A model generated the notes under the pieces. It was not told the origin of the DNA. It searched no databases and was given only the letters and a program-made list of their open reading frames with translations. A program made the position numbers and the translations under genes. 64,000 nt of DNA from a virus, in IMG/VR virus record IMGVR_UViG_3300025853_009406, positions 1 through 64,000 of that record, one strand, 5' to 3'. The stretch's first letter is position 1, and each line of letters starts with the position of its first letter. Of the stretch, positions 15,527 through 28,600 are shown one piece after another.

Positions 15527-16539
15527 GTTTCACTATAGATAAACTTTTTGACATAATCAATATTCACTCTTAAAAGATAAGCAGAGTTATCTTGGAATCC
15601 AAATGTAATCAAATAATCATCACCATATTCACACATACCAACAGCAAACTCAATCTCTGCTTCCATAAAAGAAAACTGTTTAGACACTGTTTCAATCTGC
15701 CAGTTCTTATCCCAAACAATAAATCTATGTCTATAGATACCATCTTTACGATCTTGTTCACTTTTGGTTAAGTATGTTTCATGGCAAAGTGTAATATGTT
15801 TACCGTCACCAAAAGGAAGAACCTGAGATCCTCCTCTTAGATCAATACAACCAATATCTTTCCAATCAGTAATAACTACTGTCTCAGTTGTATTGGTTTC
15901 AATATCATATCTTACAACTTCTGTGCCATTAGTCCACTTAACAAAATGCCATGGCATATCAACAATAGGCATCCAGTTCTTTTCACAATAAGATTGCCTA
16001 TTACCTGGTGTAGGAATACGATATTGAGCAATCTCTTTCACATAATCAGGACCAATCTCAATCTCAGATAGTTCCATTCTACCAGTACCAACAGTGTCTA
16101 GATCTCTTCTGACACCACACATAAAAAGTCTTCCATCCCAACGGAAAATCCTGGAATCTTCAAGACCTACAAAATCCCAAAGCTCTTTATCGGGGAAGTC
16201 TGATGTATCAATATGTCTTTGCCATACTGGATTCATATTAGAATCATACTCACACAGAATATTCTTTGTGCGAAGCTTCCAATCATTTTCTGGATGAATA
16301 TAAACTAAAGGACCCCATGGATGTTCATAGGTCTTCTTCTCAGAATGATATAATGTATAGTTAATATTTCTTAGATTTACTAGAATCTTATCCCCATCCA
16401 AATAAATCGAAGGATTTGTTAGAGAAGGTCCTTTAAGAATAGAAGAATCTGTTACCAGTGGATGAATACTACCTCCATTCTCAATACACTCTTTCACAAA
16501 ATTCATACTATGTGATGATTCATGCAATGGTCTGTTCAT
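15523..16539 (-). CDS. GH130-like five-bladed propeller protein
   Basis: 338 residues. GPSLTNPSIYLDGDKILVNL, then FVGLEDSRIFRWDGRLFM (GLEDSR at 125-130), resemble mannoside phosphorylases and hydrolases of CAZy family 130, whose motif is GxEDPR. Repeated strand-turn units (RHRFIVWDKNWQIE) fit a beta-propeller. The substitution of Pro by Ser in EDPR and lack of other tested residues leave phosphorolysis uncertain; a sugar-binding or transfer role is possible. First gene after the perfect promoter at 16616-16644, so probably made early. Confidence 0.6.
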   Translation of the reverse strand: MNRPLHESSHSMNFVKECIENGGSIHPLVTDSSILKGPSLTNPSIYLDGDKILVNLRNINYTLYHSEKKTYEHPWGPLVYIHPENDWKLRTKNILCEYDSNMNPVWQRHIDTSDFPDKELWDFVGLEDSRIFRWDGRLFMCGVRRDLDTVGTGRMELSEIEIGPDYVKEIAQYRIPTPGNRQSYCEKNWMPIVDMPWHFVKWTNGTEVVRYDIETNTTETVVITDWKDIGCIDLRGGSQVLPFGDGKHITLCHETYLTKSEQDRKDGIYRHRFIVWDKNWQIETVSKQFSFMEAEIEFAVGMCEYGDDYLITFGFQDNSAYLLRVNIDYVKKFIYSET

Positions 16540-16615
16540 ATTATTTCAATAATAACAAAGTATCTATAAGATTTTTAAAGGTCTTAAATTAATCCCAATC
16601 AAACCTGACAAAGGT

Positions 16616-16644
16616 ATTATATCAATATCTGATTACTATGTCAA
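16616..16644 (-). promoter_or_regulatory. Perfect sigma70 promoter of the first glycan operon
   Basis: TTGACA (16639-16644), 17-base spacer, TATAAT (16616-16621): full consensus with optimal spacing, 77 bases before the first gene. The rest of the 149-base gap is AT-rich leader without a gene. Confidence 0.82.
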
Positions 16645-16664
16645 TATCAAAAGAAAATAAGATT

Positions 16665-16694
16665 AAGTGAAGTGTCTAAATTAACACTTTACTT
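16665..16694 (-). terminator. Terminator of the giant fibre gene
   Basis: An 11-bp stem with one G.U pair (16665-16675 with 16684-16694, loop of 8), overlapping the stop codon of the fibre gene and followed on the minus strand by AATCTTATTTTCTTTT. It separates the late virion block from the early glycan block. Confidence 0.65.
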
Positions 16695-19600
16695 ATTTTC
16701 AAGATTACTAACTCTATTCTCCAATACTTTTATGTAATTGTGGTCTTCAACAAGAGCATTAATTAGGAATGGAATTAATCCAGAATAATTTACAGTTTTA
16801 TTATTTCCATTATTATTAACTAGTTCTGGAATAATGTTTTCCAATTCTTGTGCTATAACACCATAACTTACATTTCCATTATCTTTCCAAGTAAATCTTA
16901 TTGATGAAATTTTTTCTAATTTGTCAATACTATTACTCAGATAACTGATATTTTCTTTTAACTGTATATCGGATGTAGAATTAAAATCAGTTGCTGACAG
17001 TTGACCAGTACTTGGATTGAATTGGAGTTTTGTTGAAGAAACATATTCTGTTGATACTGTCCCAGAAGTCTGGTTTACAAACGTAGGATATCTTGTGGCA
17101 TTTGTTGTTGTGTCATTAGTAATTGAAATTTCAGTTCCCGATTTACCTTGAACACCCTGAGATGATTGTGTACCTTGAACGCCTTGAGTACCTTGGAGAC
17201 CCTGGTTTCCTTGAACACCTTGATTACTTAAACCTTGGAGACCCTGATTACCTTGGAGACCTTGAGTACCTTGAGTTGCTTGTGTACCTTGAGTACCTTG
17301 GCGTCCTTGTAATCCCTGGTTACCCTGGTTACCTTGGTTACCCTGGTTACCTTGGCGGCCTTGTGTACCTTGAGTTGCTTGTGTACCTTGAGTACCTTGG
17401 TTACCTTGGTTACCTTGGTTACCTTGAGTTGCTTGTGTACCTTGGTTACCCTGAACGCCTTGGTTACTTCTACCTTGGTTACCTTGGTTACCTTGAGTTG
17501 CTTGTGTACCTTGGTTACCCTGAACGCCTTGGTTACTTCTACCTTGGTTTCCTTGATTACCTTGATTACCTTGGCGTCCTTGGTTACCTTGAAGACCTTG
17601 GTTTCCTTGGTTTCCTTGGTTACCCTGAGTTCCTTGGTTACCCTGGTTACCCTGGCGTCCCTGACGACCCTGGTTTCCTTGGTTGCCCTGTAGACCTTGG
17701 TTTCCTTGATTACCTTGATTACCTTGGCGTCCTTGGTTACCTTGAAGACCTTGGTTACCTTGATTACCTTGATTGCCTTGATTACCTTGATTACCTTGGC
17801 GTCCTTGGTTACCTTGAAGACCTTGGTTACCTTGATTACCTTGATTGCCTTGATTACCTTGGTTACCTTGGCGTCCTTGGTTACCTTGGAGACCTTGATT
17901 ACCCTGATTACCTTGGTTACCCTGGTTACCTTGATTACCTTGGTTACCCTGGTTGCCTTGGTTGCCTTGAAGACCTTGGACACCAGATCTTGTAAATGCT
18001 AATGTTACTTCTTCACTTACTGATGGCGAAGCACCTGCAAGATAGTTGACTGGAATGGTATAGTAAGAACCATTATCAGTTATATTTCCATCAACTTCAA
18101 AAATAACAACAGTATTATCTGAAGATAGAGCTGAGATTATGTAAATATAACCCCTGTTTAATCCACCAGTTAATGTAGTATCATCCCAACTTGCAATCCA
18201 TCCCGATTGATTATTGCTTAAAGCGTCAATATCATTAACTGTAATAGAAGTTACAGAAGATGCTGTGGCATTATTAAATCTAATCTGACCAGAAGATGGT
18301 GCTCCAGTTCCTCCATATGCATAAGGAACTCCACCACGGTTACCGATGTTACCCTGGTTACCCTGGTTACCTTGGTTACCTTGGTTACCTTGGTTACCTT
18401 GGTTACCTTGAAGACCTTGGTTACCTTGATTACCTTGATTTCCTTGGTTTCCTTGGTTACCCTGGTTACCCTGTAGACCTTGGTTTCCTTGGTTGCCCTG
18501 ATTACCTTGATTACCCTGGTTTCCTTGGAGACCTTGATTACCCTGGTTACCTTGGAGACCTTGATTACCTTGGTTTCCTTGGAGACCTTGATTACCTTGG
18601 TTTCCTTGATTGCCTTGGAGACCTTGGTTTCCTTGATTGCCTTGGAGACCTTGATTACCTTGGTTACCTTGGTTACCTTGAAGACCTTGGACACCAGATC
18701 TTGTGAATGCTAAAGTAACTTCTTCACTTACTGATGGTGTAGATCCACTAATGGGATTAACTGGGATAGTATAATATGTACCATTATTTGTTGCAGAACC
18801 ATCAACTTCAAAAATATTAACGGTATTATCGGATGAAAGTGCCGAAATAACGTAAATATAACCTCTATTTAATCCACCAGTTAACGCTGTATCATCCCAA
18901 CTTGCAATCCAGTTTGATTGATCATTACTTAACTGATCAATATCATGGACTTGAATCGCAGTGATGCTAGCAAATGTAGAGTTATTATATCTGATCTGTC
19001 CACTAGAAGGAGCTCCAGTTCCACTATAAGTATAAGGAACTCCACCACGGTTACCAATATTACCTTGGTTACCTTGGAGACCCTGGTTTCCTTGGTTACC
19101 TTGGTTTCCTTGATTACCTTGATTTCCTTGGTTACCCTGTAGACCTTGGTTACCTTGGTTGCCCTGATTTCCTTGGTTTCCTTGGTTGCCCTGATTTCCT
19201 TGATTACCTTGAAGACCCTGAAGTCCTTGATTACCTTGATTACCTTGGTTACCCTGATTACCTTGGTTACCTTGATTACCTTGAAGACCCTGAAGTCCTT
19301 GGTTACCTTGGTTACCCTGTAGACCTTGATTGCCCTGGTTGCCTTGGTTTCCTTGATTACCTTGATTTCCTTGGTTACCTTGGAGACCTTGGTTACCTTG
19401 ATTACCCTGGTTGCCTTGGTTTCCTTGATTGCCTTGGTTTCCTTGGTTTCCTTGGAGACCCTGAACACCCTGAACACCAGATCTTGTAAATGTTAAAGTA
19501 ACTTCTTCACTTGCAGTAGGAGTACTACCAGATAAGTAGTTGACAGGAATAGAATAATATGAACCGTTATCAGTTATATTTCCATCAACTTCAAGGATTG

Positions 19601-22600
19601 TTACAGTATTGTCAGAAGATAGTGCAGAAATAATATAAATGTAACCTCTATTCAGACCACCATTTAATGTAGTATCATCCCAACTTGTAATCCAGTTTGA
19701 TTGATTGTTACCAAGATCATCAATATCGTTAACATAAACTACTGTAGGATTGGATCCATTGTTGAATCTAATCTCACCAGATGTTCCCGATGATGTTCCC
19801 GTACCAGCATAGGTATAAGGAACTCCACCACGGTTACCAATGTTTCCTTGTAGACCTTGGTTGCCCTGATTACCTTGGTTACCCTGGTTGCCCTGGTTTC
19901 CTTGATTACCTTGGCGTCCTTGGTTACCCTGTAGACCTTGGTTGCCCTGATTACCTTGGTTACCTTGATTACCTTGGCGTCCTTGGTTACCTTGGCGTCC
20001 TTGGTTACCCTGTAGACCTTGGTTGCCCTGGTTGCCCTGGTTACCTTGATTGCCCTGGTTGCCTTGATTACCTTGGCGTCCTTGGTTGCCCTGTAGACCT
20101 TGGTTTCCTTGGTTGCCCTGGTTTCCTTGGTTTCCTTGGTTGCCCTGGTTTCCTTGGTTACCTTGCAGACCCTGGACACCTTGAACACCAGATCTTGTGA
20201 ACGCTAAGGTAAGTTCTGTTCCATTTGAGGGAACAGTACCACTAATAGGATTGACTGGGATGGTCCAATATGTTCCATTATTTGTCGCAGTACCATCAAC
20301 TTCAAAGATATTAACCGTATTTGCATCAGATGAAGCGGAGATTAGATAGATATAACCCCTATTCAATCCGCCAGTTAATGCTGTATCATCCCAACTTGAA
20401 ATCCAGTTAGTTTGGTCATTACTTAACTGGTCAATATCATGAATTCTAAGTTGAGTAATAGAACTAAAAGTTGAACTGTTATAAGTGACTGTACCTGATC
20501 CAGGAACTCCTCCAGTCGATCCTTGGAAGTCATAAGGAACTCCACCACGGTTACCAATGTTTCCTTGCAGACCCTGAACACCTTGGTTACCTTGGTTTCC
20601 TTGGTTACCCTGGTTTCCTTGGTTACCCTGGTTTCCTTGGTTACCTTGAAGACCTTGGTTACCAACTGGTTGAATAACAACAAATACTCTGTCACCATCG
20701 GTAAATGTACCAGTCTGTGCAATCTTTGTGACAGTAAAGTATCTCCAAGTACCTTGATCATTTCTATAAGATTCAACGGAGAAGACAATATAATCTAAGT
20801 TATTTGCTTCTCTTTGAACTGTAATAACCGATCTTGGGCTGTTATTTGAATAGTCAATAGAAGAAAGAATACCCTGCACATCAGTAGTTTCAATATCAAT
20901 CTCACTGATTCTAAACTGTGTAAAGTTTGCTGTTGGTGCAGCGTTAAATCCAATATGACCATTTCCAGGATTAGTATTAGCCGTTGACGAGTTATATTCA
21001 AATACAGAACCTAGGGATCTTGCTGCAGAAATACCTTGTAAACCTTGGAGACCTTGGTTACCCTGATTACCCTGGTTGCCTTGGTTACCCTGGTTTCCTT
21101 GGTTACCCTGATTCCCTTGTAAACCCTGGTTGCCCTGGTTACCTTGGTTTCCTTGGTTACCCTGGTTTCCTTGGTTACCCTGATTCCCTTGTAAACCCTG
21201 GTTGCCCTGGTTACCTTGGTTGCCTTGATTACCTTGGCGTCCTTGGTTGCCCTGTAGACCTTGGTTTCCTTGGTTGCCCTGGTTGCCTTGATTTCCTTGG
21301 TTGCCTTGGTTACCCTGATTACCTTGATTGCCTTGTAGACCTTGTATTCCAGAAGCAACAAAGTTTACTGAAAGTTCTTCATTATTTGCTGGTAATGAAC
21401 CAGATACATGACTGACTGGAATCTTATAATATCCAGAAGCAACTGTTACTGCACCAGTAATCTGGAATACATCAACAGTTGTTTCATTACTATCAGATGA
21501 TGTTAGATATAAGTAACCTCTAACAAGACCTGGGTTGACCTGAGTATCATCCCAAGTGTTATACCATCCTGTCTGATTGTTTCCTAAACCATCTAGGTTA
21601 TCGATAAAGATCTGTGTTACAGATCCAATAGTGCCATTATTATATCTTATAGTTCCATTTCCAGGATCAAAATCTCCAGTTGCTGTAGAGAAGACATATG
21701 GAGTTCCACCGCGACTACCATAGTTACCTTGTAGACCTTGGTTACCCTGGTTTCCTTGGTTGCCTTGGTTTCCTTGCAGACCTTGGTTACCTTGATTACC
21801 TTGATTACCCTGGTTGCCTTGATTACCTTGTAGACCTTGATTACCCTGGTTACCCTGGTTTCCTTGGCGTCCTTGGTTGCCCTGTAAACCTTGAAGACCT
21901 TGAAGACCCTGGTTTCCTTGATTACCCTGGTTTCCTTGGTTTCCTTGGTTTCCTTGGTTACCTTGTAGACCCTGTAGACCTTGGTTTCCCTGGGGTTGAA
22001 TGCTAAAGAAACAATCTTCAAGGTTATTAAATGTTCCGTTAGAGATTAAAATCTCAACAGTATATTGTCTCCAAGTACCTTGATCAATTCTATCTGATTT
22101 AATAACACCAACAACATAAACAGATGCATCTCCAATCTTTTGGATTGCAAAGGTAGATTTAAGTTCATTGTCGGAATAATCTAATAGATTTAATACTGCA
22201 CTTTGATCTACTCCAACAGTATCAAACTCACTGATCGCAAGAGTAGTTGCACTTGTAAATGTAGTATTATTTAATCTAAAATTTCCACTACCAGGATTTG
22301 CGATTGTTGTATTATTGCTGTATCTTACGTTACTTCCTAACGTTCTTGCTGCAGCAACACCCTGCAATCCTTGTAGACCTTGGTTTCCTTGGTTGCCCTG
22401 GTTGCCTTGATTGCCCTGGTTGCCTTGGTTGCCTTGGTTACCTTGCAGACCTTGGTTACCCTGGTTGCCTTGATTTCCTTGATTTCCTTGGTTACCTTGC
22501 AGACCTTGGTTACCCTGGTTGCCCTGGTTACCTTGATTTCCTTGGTTGCCTTGGTTACCTTGGTTACCTTGTAGACCTTGGTTGCCTTGATTGCCTTGTA

Positions 22601-25600
22601 GACCTTGGTTACCCTGGTTGCCCTGGTTACCTTGATTTCCTTGGTTGCCTTGTAGACCTTGGTTGCCTTGGTTGCCTTGATTACCCTGGTTTCCTTGGTT
22701 ACCTTGTAGACCTTGGTTGCCTTGGAGACCCTGAACACCCTGAATGCCTGTCTTAGTGAAGAAAACAGTTACCTCTTGTCCATTTGAAGGCAGAGTACCT
22801 GTCAGATAGTTGACAGGGATAGTGTGATAAGTGGTATTATCTGTTACTGCACCATCTACTTCAAATACTGCACTGACATTAGTTGATGAATCTGCAGAAG
22901 TAATATAAATGAATCCTCTATTGAGGCCAGGGTCCATTGTTGTATCATCCCAAGTTTCATACCATGCAGTCTGATCAATACCAAACTCATCAGTATCATC
23001 AAAATACATGCTTGTGACACTTGCAATACTTGAAGCATTAAATCTAAGTCTTCCTTGACCACCAGATCCAGCAGTGGTAGTGGTATCAAAGAGATAAGGA
23101 ATACCACCACGATCTCCAAGCATACCTTGTAGACCCTGTAGACCTTGGTTACCTTGGTTTCCTTGATTACCCTGGTTGCCCTGGTTGCCTTGGTTGCCTT
23201 GATTACCTTGTAGACCTTGGTTACCTTGATTGCCCTGATTACCTTGATTGCCCTGGTTTCCTTGGTTGCCCTGGTTTCCTTGCAGACCTTGATTGCCTTG
23301 ATTTCCTTGGTTTCCTTGGCGTCCTTGGTTGCCTTGTAGACCTTGAAGACCTTGAAGACCTTGGAGACCTTGGTTACCCTGATTACCTTGGTTTCCCTGG
23401 TTTCCTTGGTTTCCTTGATTACCCTGATTACCTTGTAAACCTTGGCGTCCTTGGTTACCCTGTAGACCTTGATTGCCCTGGTTACCTTGATTGCCCTGGT
23501 TTCCTTGGTTACCTTGATTTCCTTGGTTACCCTGTAGACCTTGATTACCTTGGTTACCTTGGTTGCCCTGGTTTCCTTGATTGCCCTGGTTACCTTGGTT
23601 TCCTTGGTTACCCTGAACACCCTGAACACCTGTTTTGGTGAAGAATATAGTTAACTCTTGATTATTTGTTGGTAGAACACCTGTCAAATAAGTAACTGGA
23701 ACTGTATAATATGCTCCATTATCAACTACAGAATCATCTACAAAAAATACGGCAGATACATTAGATGATGCATCAGCAGAAGTTATATAAACGTAACCTC
23801 TATTAAGACCTGAGTTAACAATCGTATCGTCCCAAGTGTCATACCAAGCAGTTTGATCTACACCAAATAAGTCGGTATCATCAATATAAAGTTGAGTTAC
23901 TGATCCAATAGTAGAGTTGTTGAATCTAAGTCTTCCTTGACCACCAGAATTTGCTGTAGTTGTTGTGTCAAAGAGATAAGGAATACCACCACGATCTCCA
24001 AGCATACCCTGGTTACCCTGGTTTCCTTGGTTACCCTGGTTTCCTTGGTTACCTTGCAGACCCTGGTTGCCTTGATTACCTTGATTACCCTGGTTACCTT
24101 GATTGCCCTGGTTTCCTTGATTGCCTTGTAGACCTTGGTTACCCTGGTTTCCTTGGTTGCCCTGGTTGCCTTGATTTCCCTGTAGACCTTGATTGCCTTG
24201 ATTACCCTGGTTTCCTTGGTTGCCCTGGTTGCCTTGATTTCCCTGTAGACCTTGATTGCCTTGATTACCCTGGTTTCCTTGGTTACCTTGATTTCCTTGG
24301 TTGCCCTGGTTACCTTGTAAACCTTGTAGTCCTTGATTGCCCTGGTTTCCTTGGTTACCTTGATTTCCTTGGTTGCCCTGGTTACCTTGGTTACCTTGTA
24401 AACCTTGGAGACCTTGGTTTCCTTGGTTGCCCTGGTTTCCTTGGTTGCCTTGAGTACCTTGAATACCTGCTAAACCAAAACTAATAAAGATCTCATCATT
24501 ATTACTAAATCCAGATCCAACTGAAACAGAATCAGTTAAATCTAAAGTACTCCATCCATTAACACCAGCAGACTCTAGAGTAACTCCACCAAGTCTAAAA
24601 ATATAGAAGTTATTTGAATTTGTTTGGGACTGGATTTTAATAAATCCTTTGTTACCTGGTGATCCATATGCATTAACAAAACTATAAAAGTCACTTAAAT
24701 CTGAACCATTTTGATCTGCGTGGTCCAGATACATTTCTGTAGAGTTTTCAATAGTAGTATTATCAAATCTAAAGTATCCGCTTCCAGGATCTCCTGATGT
24801 AGTGCTTGTTGAATAGAAGTATTCAAAAGTATCTCCAGAACTTACACCATCTGGACCCTGAAGACCCTGTAAACCTTGAAGACCTTGGACACCAGATCTT
24901 GTAAAGTTAAATACTAATTTTTCAGAGTTGGTTGGTAAAGATCCAGATACATATGCAACAGGAACTCTGTAATATCCAGTTTCTGCTGTAACTGCTCCTA
25001 CAACATTAAAGACATTTACGTTGGTTCCAGTAACATCTGCAGATGTTATTACAAGATTACCACGACTTAAACCTGCATTTAGTTGAGTATCATCCCAAAC
25101 ATCATACCAAACGGTCTGATCATTACCTAAGTCATCTAAGTTATCAATATAAATTTCAGTTACAGATCCAATGGTTGCGTTGTTATATCTAAAGATACCA
25201 TTGCCAGGATCCGCATTAGTTGTAGTTGTAGAGAAGATATAGGGAACTCCACCACGGTTACCAATGTTTCCTTGTAGACCTTGTAATCCTTGATTGCCCT
25301 GATTACCTTGGTTACCTTGATTACCTTGGTTGCCTTGATTACCTTGGAGACCCTGGTTGCCCTGGTTACCTTGATTGCCCTGGTTGCCTTGATTACCTTG
25401 GCGTCCTTGGTTGCCCTGTAGACCTTGGTTTCCCTGGTTACCTTGGTTACCTTGGTTTCCTTGGTTGCCCTGTAAACCTTGGAGACCTTGTAATCCTTGA
25501 TTGCCCTGATTACCTTGGTTGCCCTGGTTTCCTTGGTTGCCCTGGTTTCCTTGCAGACCTTGATTGCCTTGATTTCCTTGGTTTCCTTGGTTACCCTGAT

Positions 25601-28600
25601 TACCTTGATTACCCTGAAGACCTTGTAAACCTTGTACACCTTGTGGACCAATCAGTGAGAATGATAAGAATACCGTATCATTTGCACTGAAGTTGCCAGA
25701 AGATGCATAGAATGATTCAATATCAAATGAGAACCATCCAGTAGCACCACCAGTTTGTAGTGTAGTATTACCAACAACAAACAGATGATACTGAGATGAA
25801 TCAACAGGATCTACAATCTTACATAGTGCCTGTCTTGTTGGAATGCCATATGCCGAAATATCAGCAAAGAAATCTGCTAGAGATGTTCCGCCTCCATCAC
25901 TATTTGAAACATACATCTCAGTAGCACTTGACTGAGTTGTAAAGTTATCAAATCTTAAGTTACCTGAACCTGGATTGGCAGATGCAGTTTGTGATGTAAA
26001 AGTATAAACATAAGTAGTTTCAGCATTTCTACCACTTAAACCTTGTAGACCTTGTAGACCTTGAGCACCACTCTGGGTAAAAAATGCTGTTAAATCTTGC
26101 CCGTTATTAGGTGCAGTACCAGTCAAATATTCAACAGGAACAGTATAATATGTTCCATTACTTGTCACTGCTCCATTGACGGAGAAGATCATACTAATAT
26201 TATTAACACTATCTGCAGAAGTTAGATAGATATAACCACGATTTTCTCCAACAGATACTTGGGTATCGTCCCAAGTATCATACCAAAGTGATTGATCAAT
26301 ACCGAATAAATCATTATCATTAAAATATAGAGCAGTAATATTTGATGGATTACTATTATTAAATCTTAAGTCTCCGTCTGATGTTGTACCAGCAGTAGTC
26401 GAAGTGTCAAAGTTATAAGGAATACCACCACGATCTCCAAGCATACCTTGCAAACCTTGGAGACCTTGGTTGCCCTGGTTTCCTTGATTACCTTGGTTGC
26501 CCTGGTTACCTTGGTTTCCTTGGTTACCTTGGAGTCCTTGTAATCCCTGGTTGCCTTGATTACCCTGATTACCTTGGTTACCCTGGTTACCCTGATTACC
26601 TTGAGTGCCTTGGTTACCTTGGAGTCCTTGTAATCCCTGGTTACCCTGATTACCTTGGTTACCCTGATTACCTTGGTTACCTTGGAGTCCTTGATTACCT
26701 TGGTTGCCCTGAACACCTTGAGTACCACTCTTAGTGAATAGAACTGTTATTTCTTGACCATTTGAGGGAATATCTCCACTTACATAAGTAACAGGTACAG
26801 TCCAGTAGGTAGTATTATCAGTTACAGCACCATCAACATAGAATATTGAGGTTACATTACCACCAGAATCTGCTGATGTTACATAAATATAACCACGATT
26901 TAAACCACTATTAAGAATAGTGTCATCAAAAGTATCATACCAACCAGTTTGATCTGATCCAAATGAATCAGTATCATCAAAATAGATTTCTGTAATGCTT
27001 GCAGCAGTTGCATTATTGTATCTTAGTGACCCTTGTCCGCTAGTACCTGCTGCGGTAGTAGAATCAAAGTCATAACGAACACCGCCACGATCTCCAAGCT
27101 TACCTTGCAAACCTTGGAGACCTTGATTGCCTTGATTTCCTTGGTTACCTTGGAGACCTTGGTTACCTTGATTACCCTGGTTGCCTTGGTTTCCTTGATT
27201 TCCCTGGAGACCTTGATTACCCTGGTTACCTTGGTTACCTTGGTTACCCTGGTTGCCTTGGTTACCTTGGTTACCTTGAACACCTTGAATACCTGTTCTG
27301 GTATGGAACAGGGTTAAGATGTCTCCATTAGATGGTAAAGTACCAGTTACATACTCTACAGCAATCTTATAATATCCAGATGCTACTTGATTAGCACCAT
27401 TAATTCTAAAAATATTTACTGTAGTTCCAGATAAAATATCTGCAGAGATAAAGTATAAGTATCCCCTATCTGGATTCTCAGTATCATCCCAAACATCATA
27501 CCAGTTAGTTTGGTTGTTACCTAAATCATCTTCATTATCAATATAGATTTCTGTTACTGCGCTGATTGAAGAGTTGTTATATGCAAAGTTTCCTAATCCT
27601 GGATCAGCATCGGTAGTTGATGAAACATACTGGAATCTAATACCACCACGGTCACCAATACCACCTTGCAGACCTTGAAGACCCTGAGAACCTACACCTT
27701 GGAGACCTTGGTTGCCCTGGTTGCCCTGGTTGCCTTGGTTACCTTGTAAACCTTGATCTCCAACACCCTGTAGACCTTGATTACCCTGTAAACCTTGGAG
27801 ACCTTGATTGCCTTGATTACCCTGGTTACCTTGGTTTCCTTGGCGTCCTTGGTTACCCTGTAGTCCCTGGTTACCTTGGTTACCTTGATTACCTTGATTA
27901 CCTTGATTACCTTGGCGTCCTTGATTACCTTGATTTCCCTGACGACCTTGTGTTCCCTGAACACCCTGAATAGATACATCAGTGATAGTTGCTTTCTTTA
28001 AGTTACCAGCACTCGTATCATATAAGAGTAAATAATCAGATCCTTGAATGTCACCAGTTAACTGAGGCCTATCAAAAATAAGATTTGGATTGACATTTCT
28101 TAGATTAGAATCAGTGACTCCAGTTCCAAGAGAGGTTGAATCTACTACAACATTACCGCCAATCTTATAAGCTTCTGTAGCAGGAATATTTACATTTGCA
28201 TTGATACCAATAGATTCGGTTGCATATTCCCAGACAATAGTTTTCTCAATACTGGTTGAACCGATACCAATACCAGCGCCATCAAGTAAAACTTCACTAC
28301 TAACACTTTTTGCAATAGCAACTTTGAAGTCGGGAATATCAAGTGTACCACTACTAATTGTAATAGTTTCACCGTCAACAACTAGGTTACCCTTAATCCT
28401 AACAAGACCTGTATTATCACCAACTCCTGCTGGGTCAATAAGAATAGTTCCTGGACCAGTAATAGAGTTACTGGTAACTATGATTGCTTGTCCCTCTTCA
28501 CCTAACTCAAGAGAAGATGCACTGACAATACCTGCAACATATAAGTCTTGATTATTAAAGAATCTTAGGTTATCATTACCTACAGGTAGATTAGAAGCAT

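Noticed and set aside
17123-28551. Many long open frames on the plus strand and in other minus frames, for example 17123-17995 plus
   Set aside because: They are readings of the 9-bp Gly-X-Gln repeats in other frames (products such as LVTLVTL or YLGYLGY); the S74-ended frame with the base domain explains the region.
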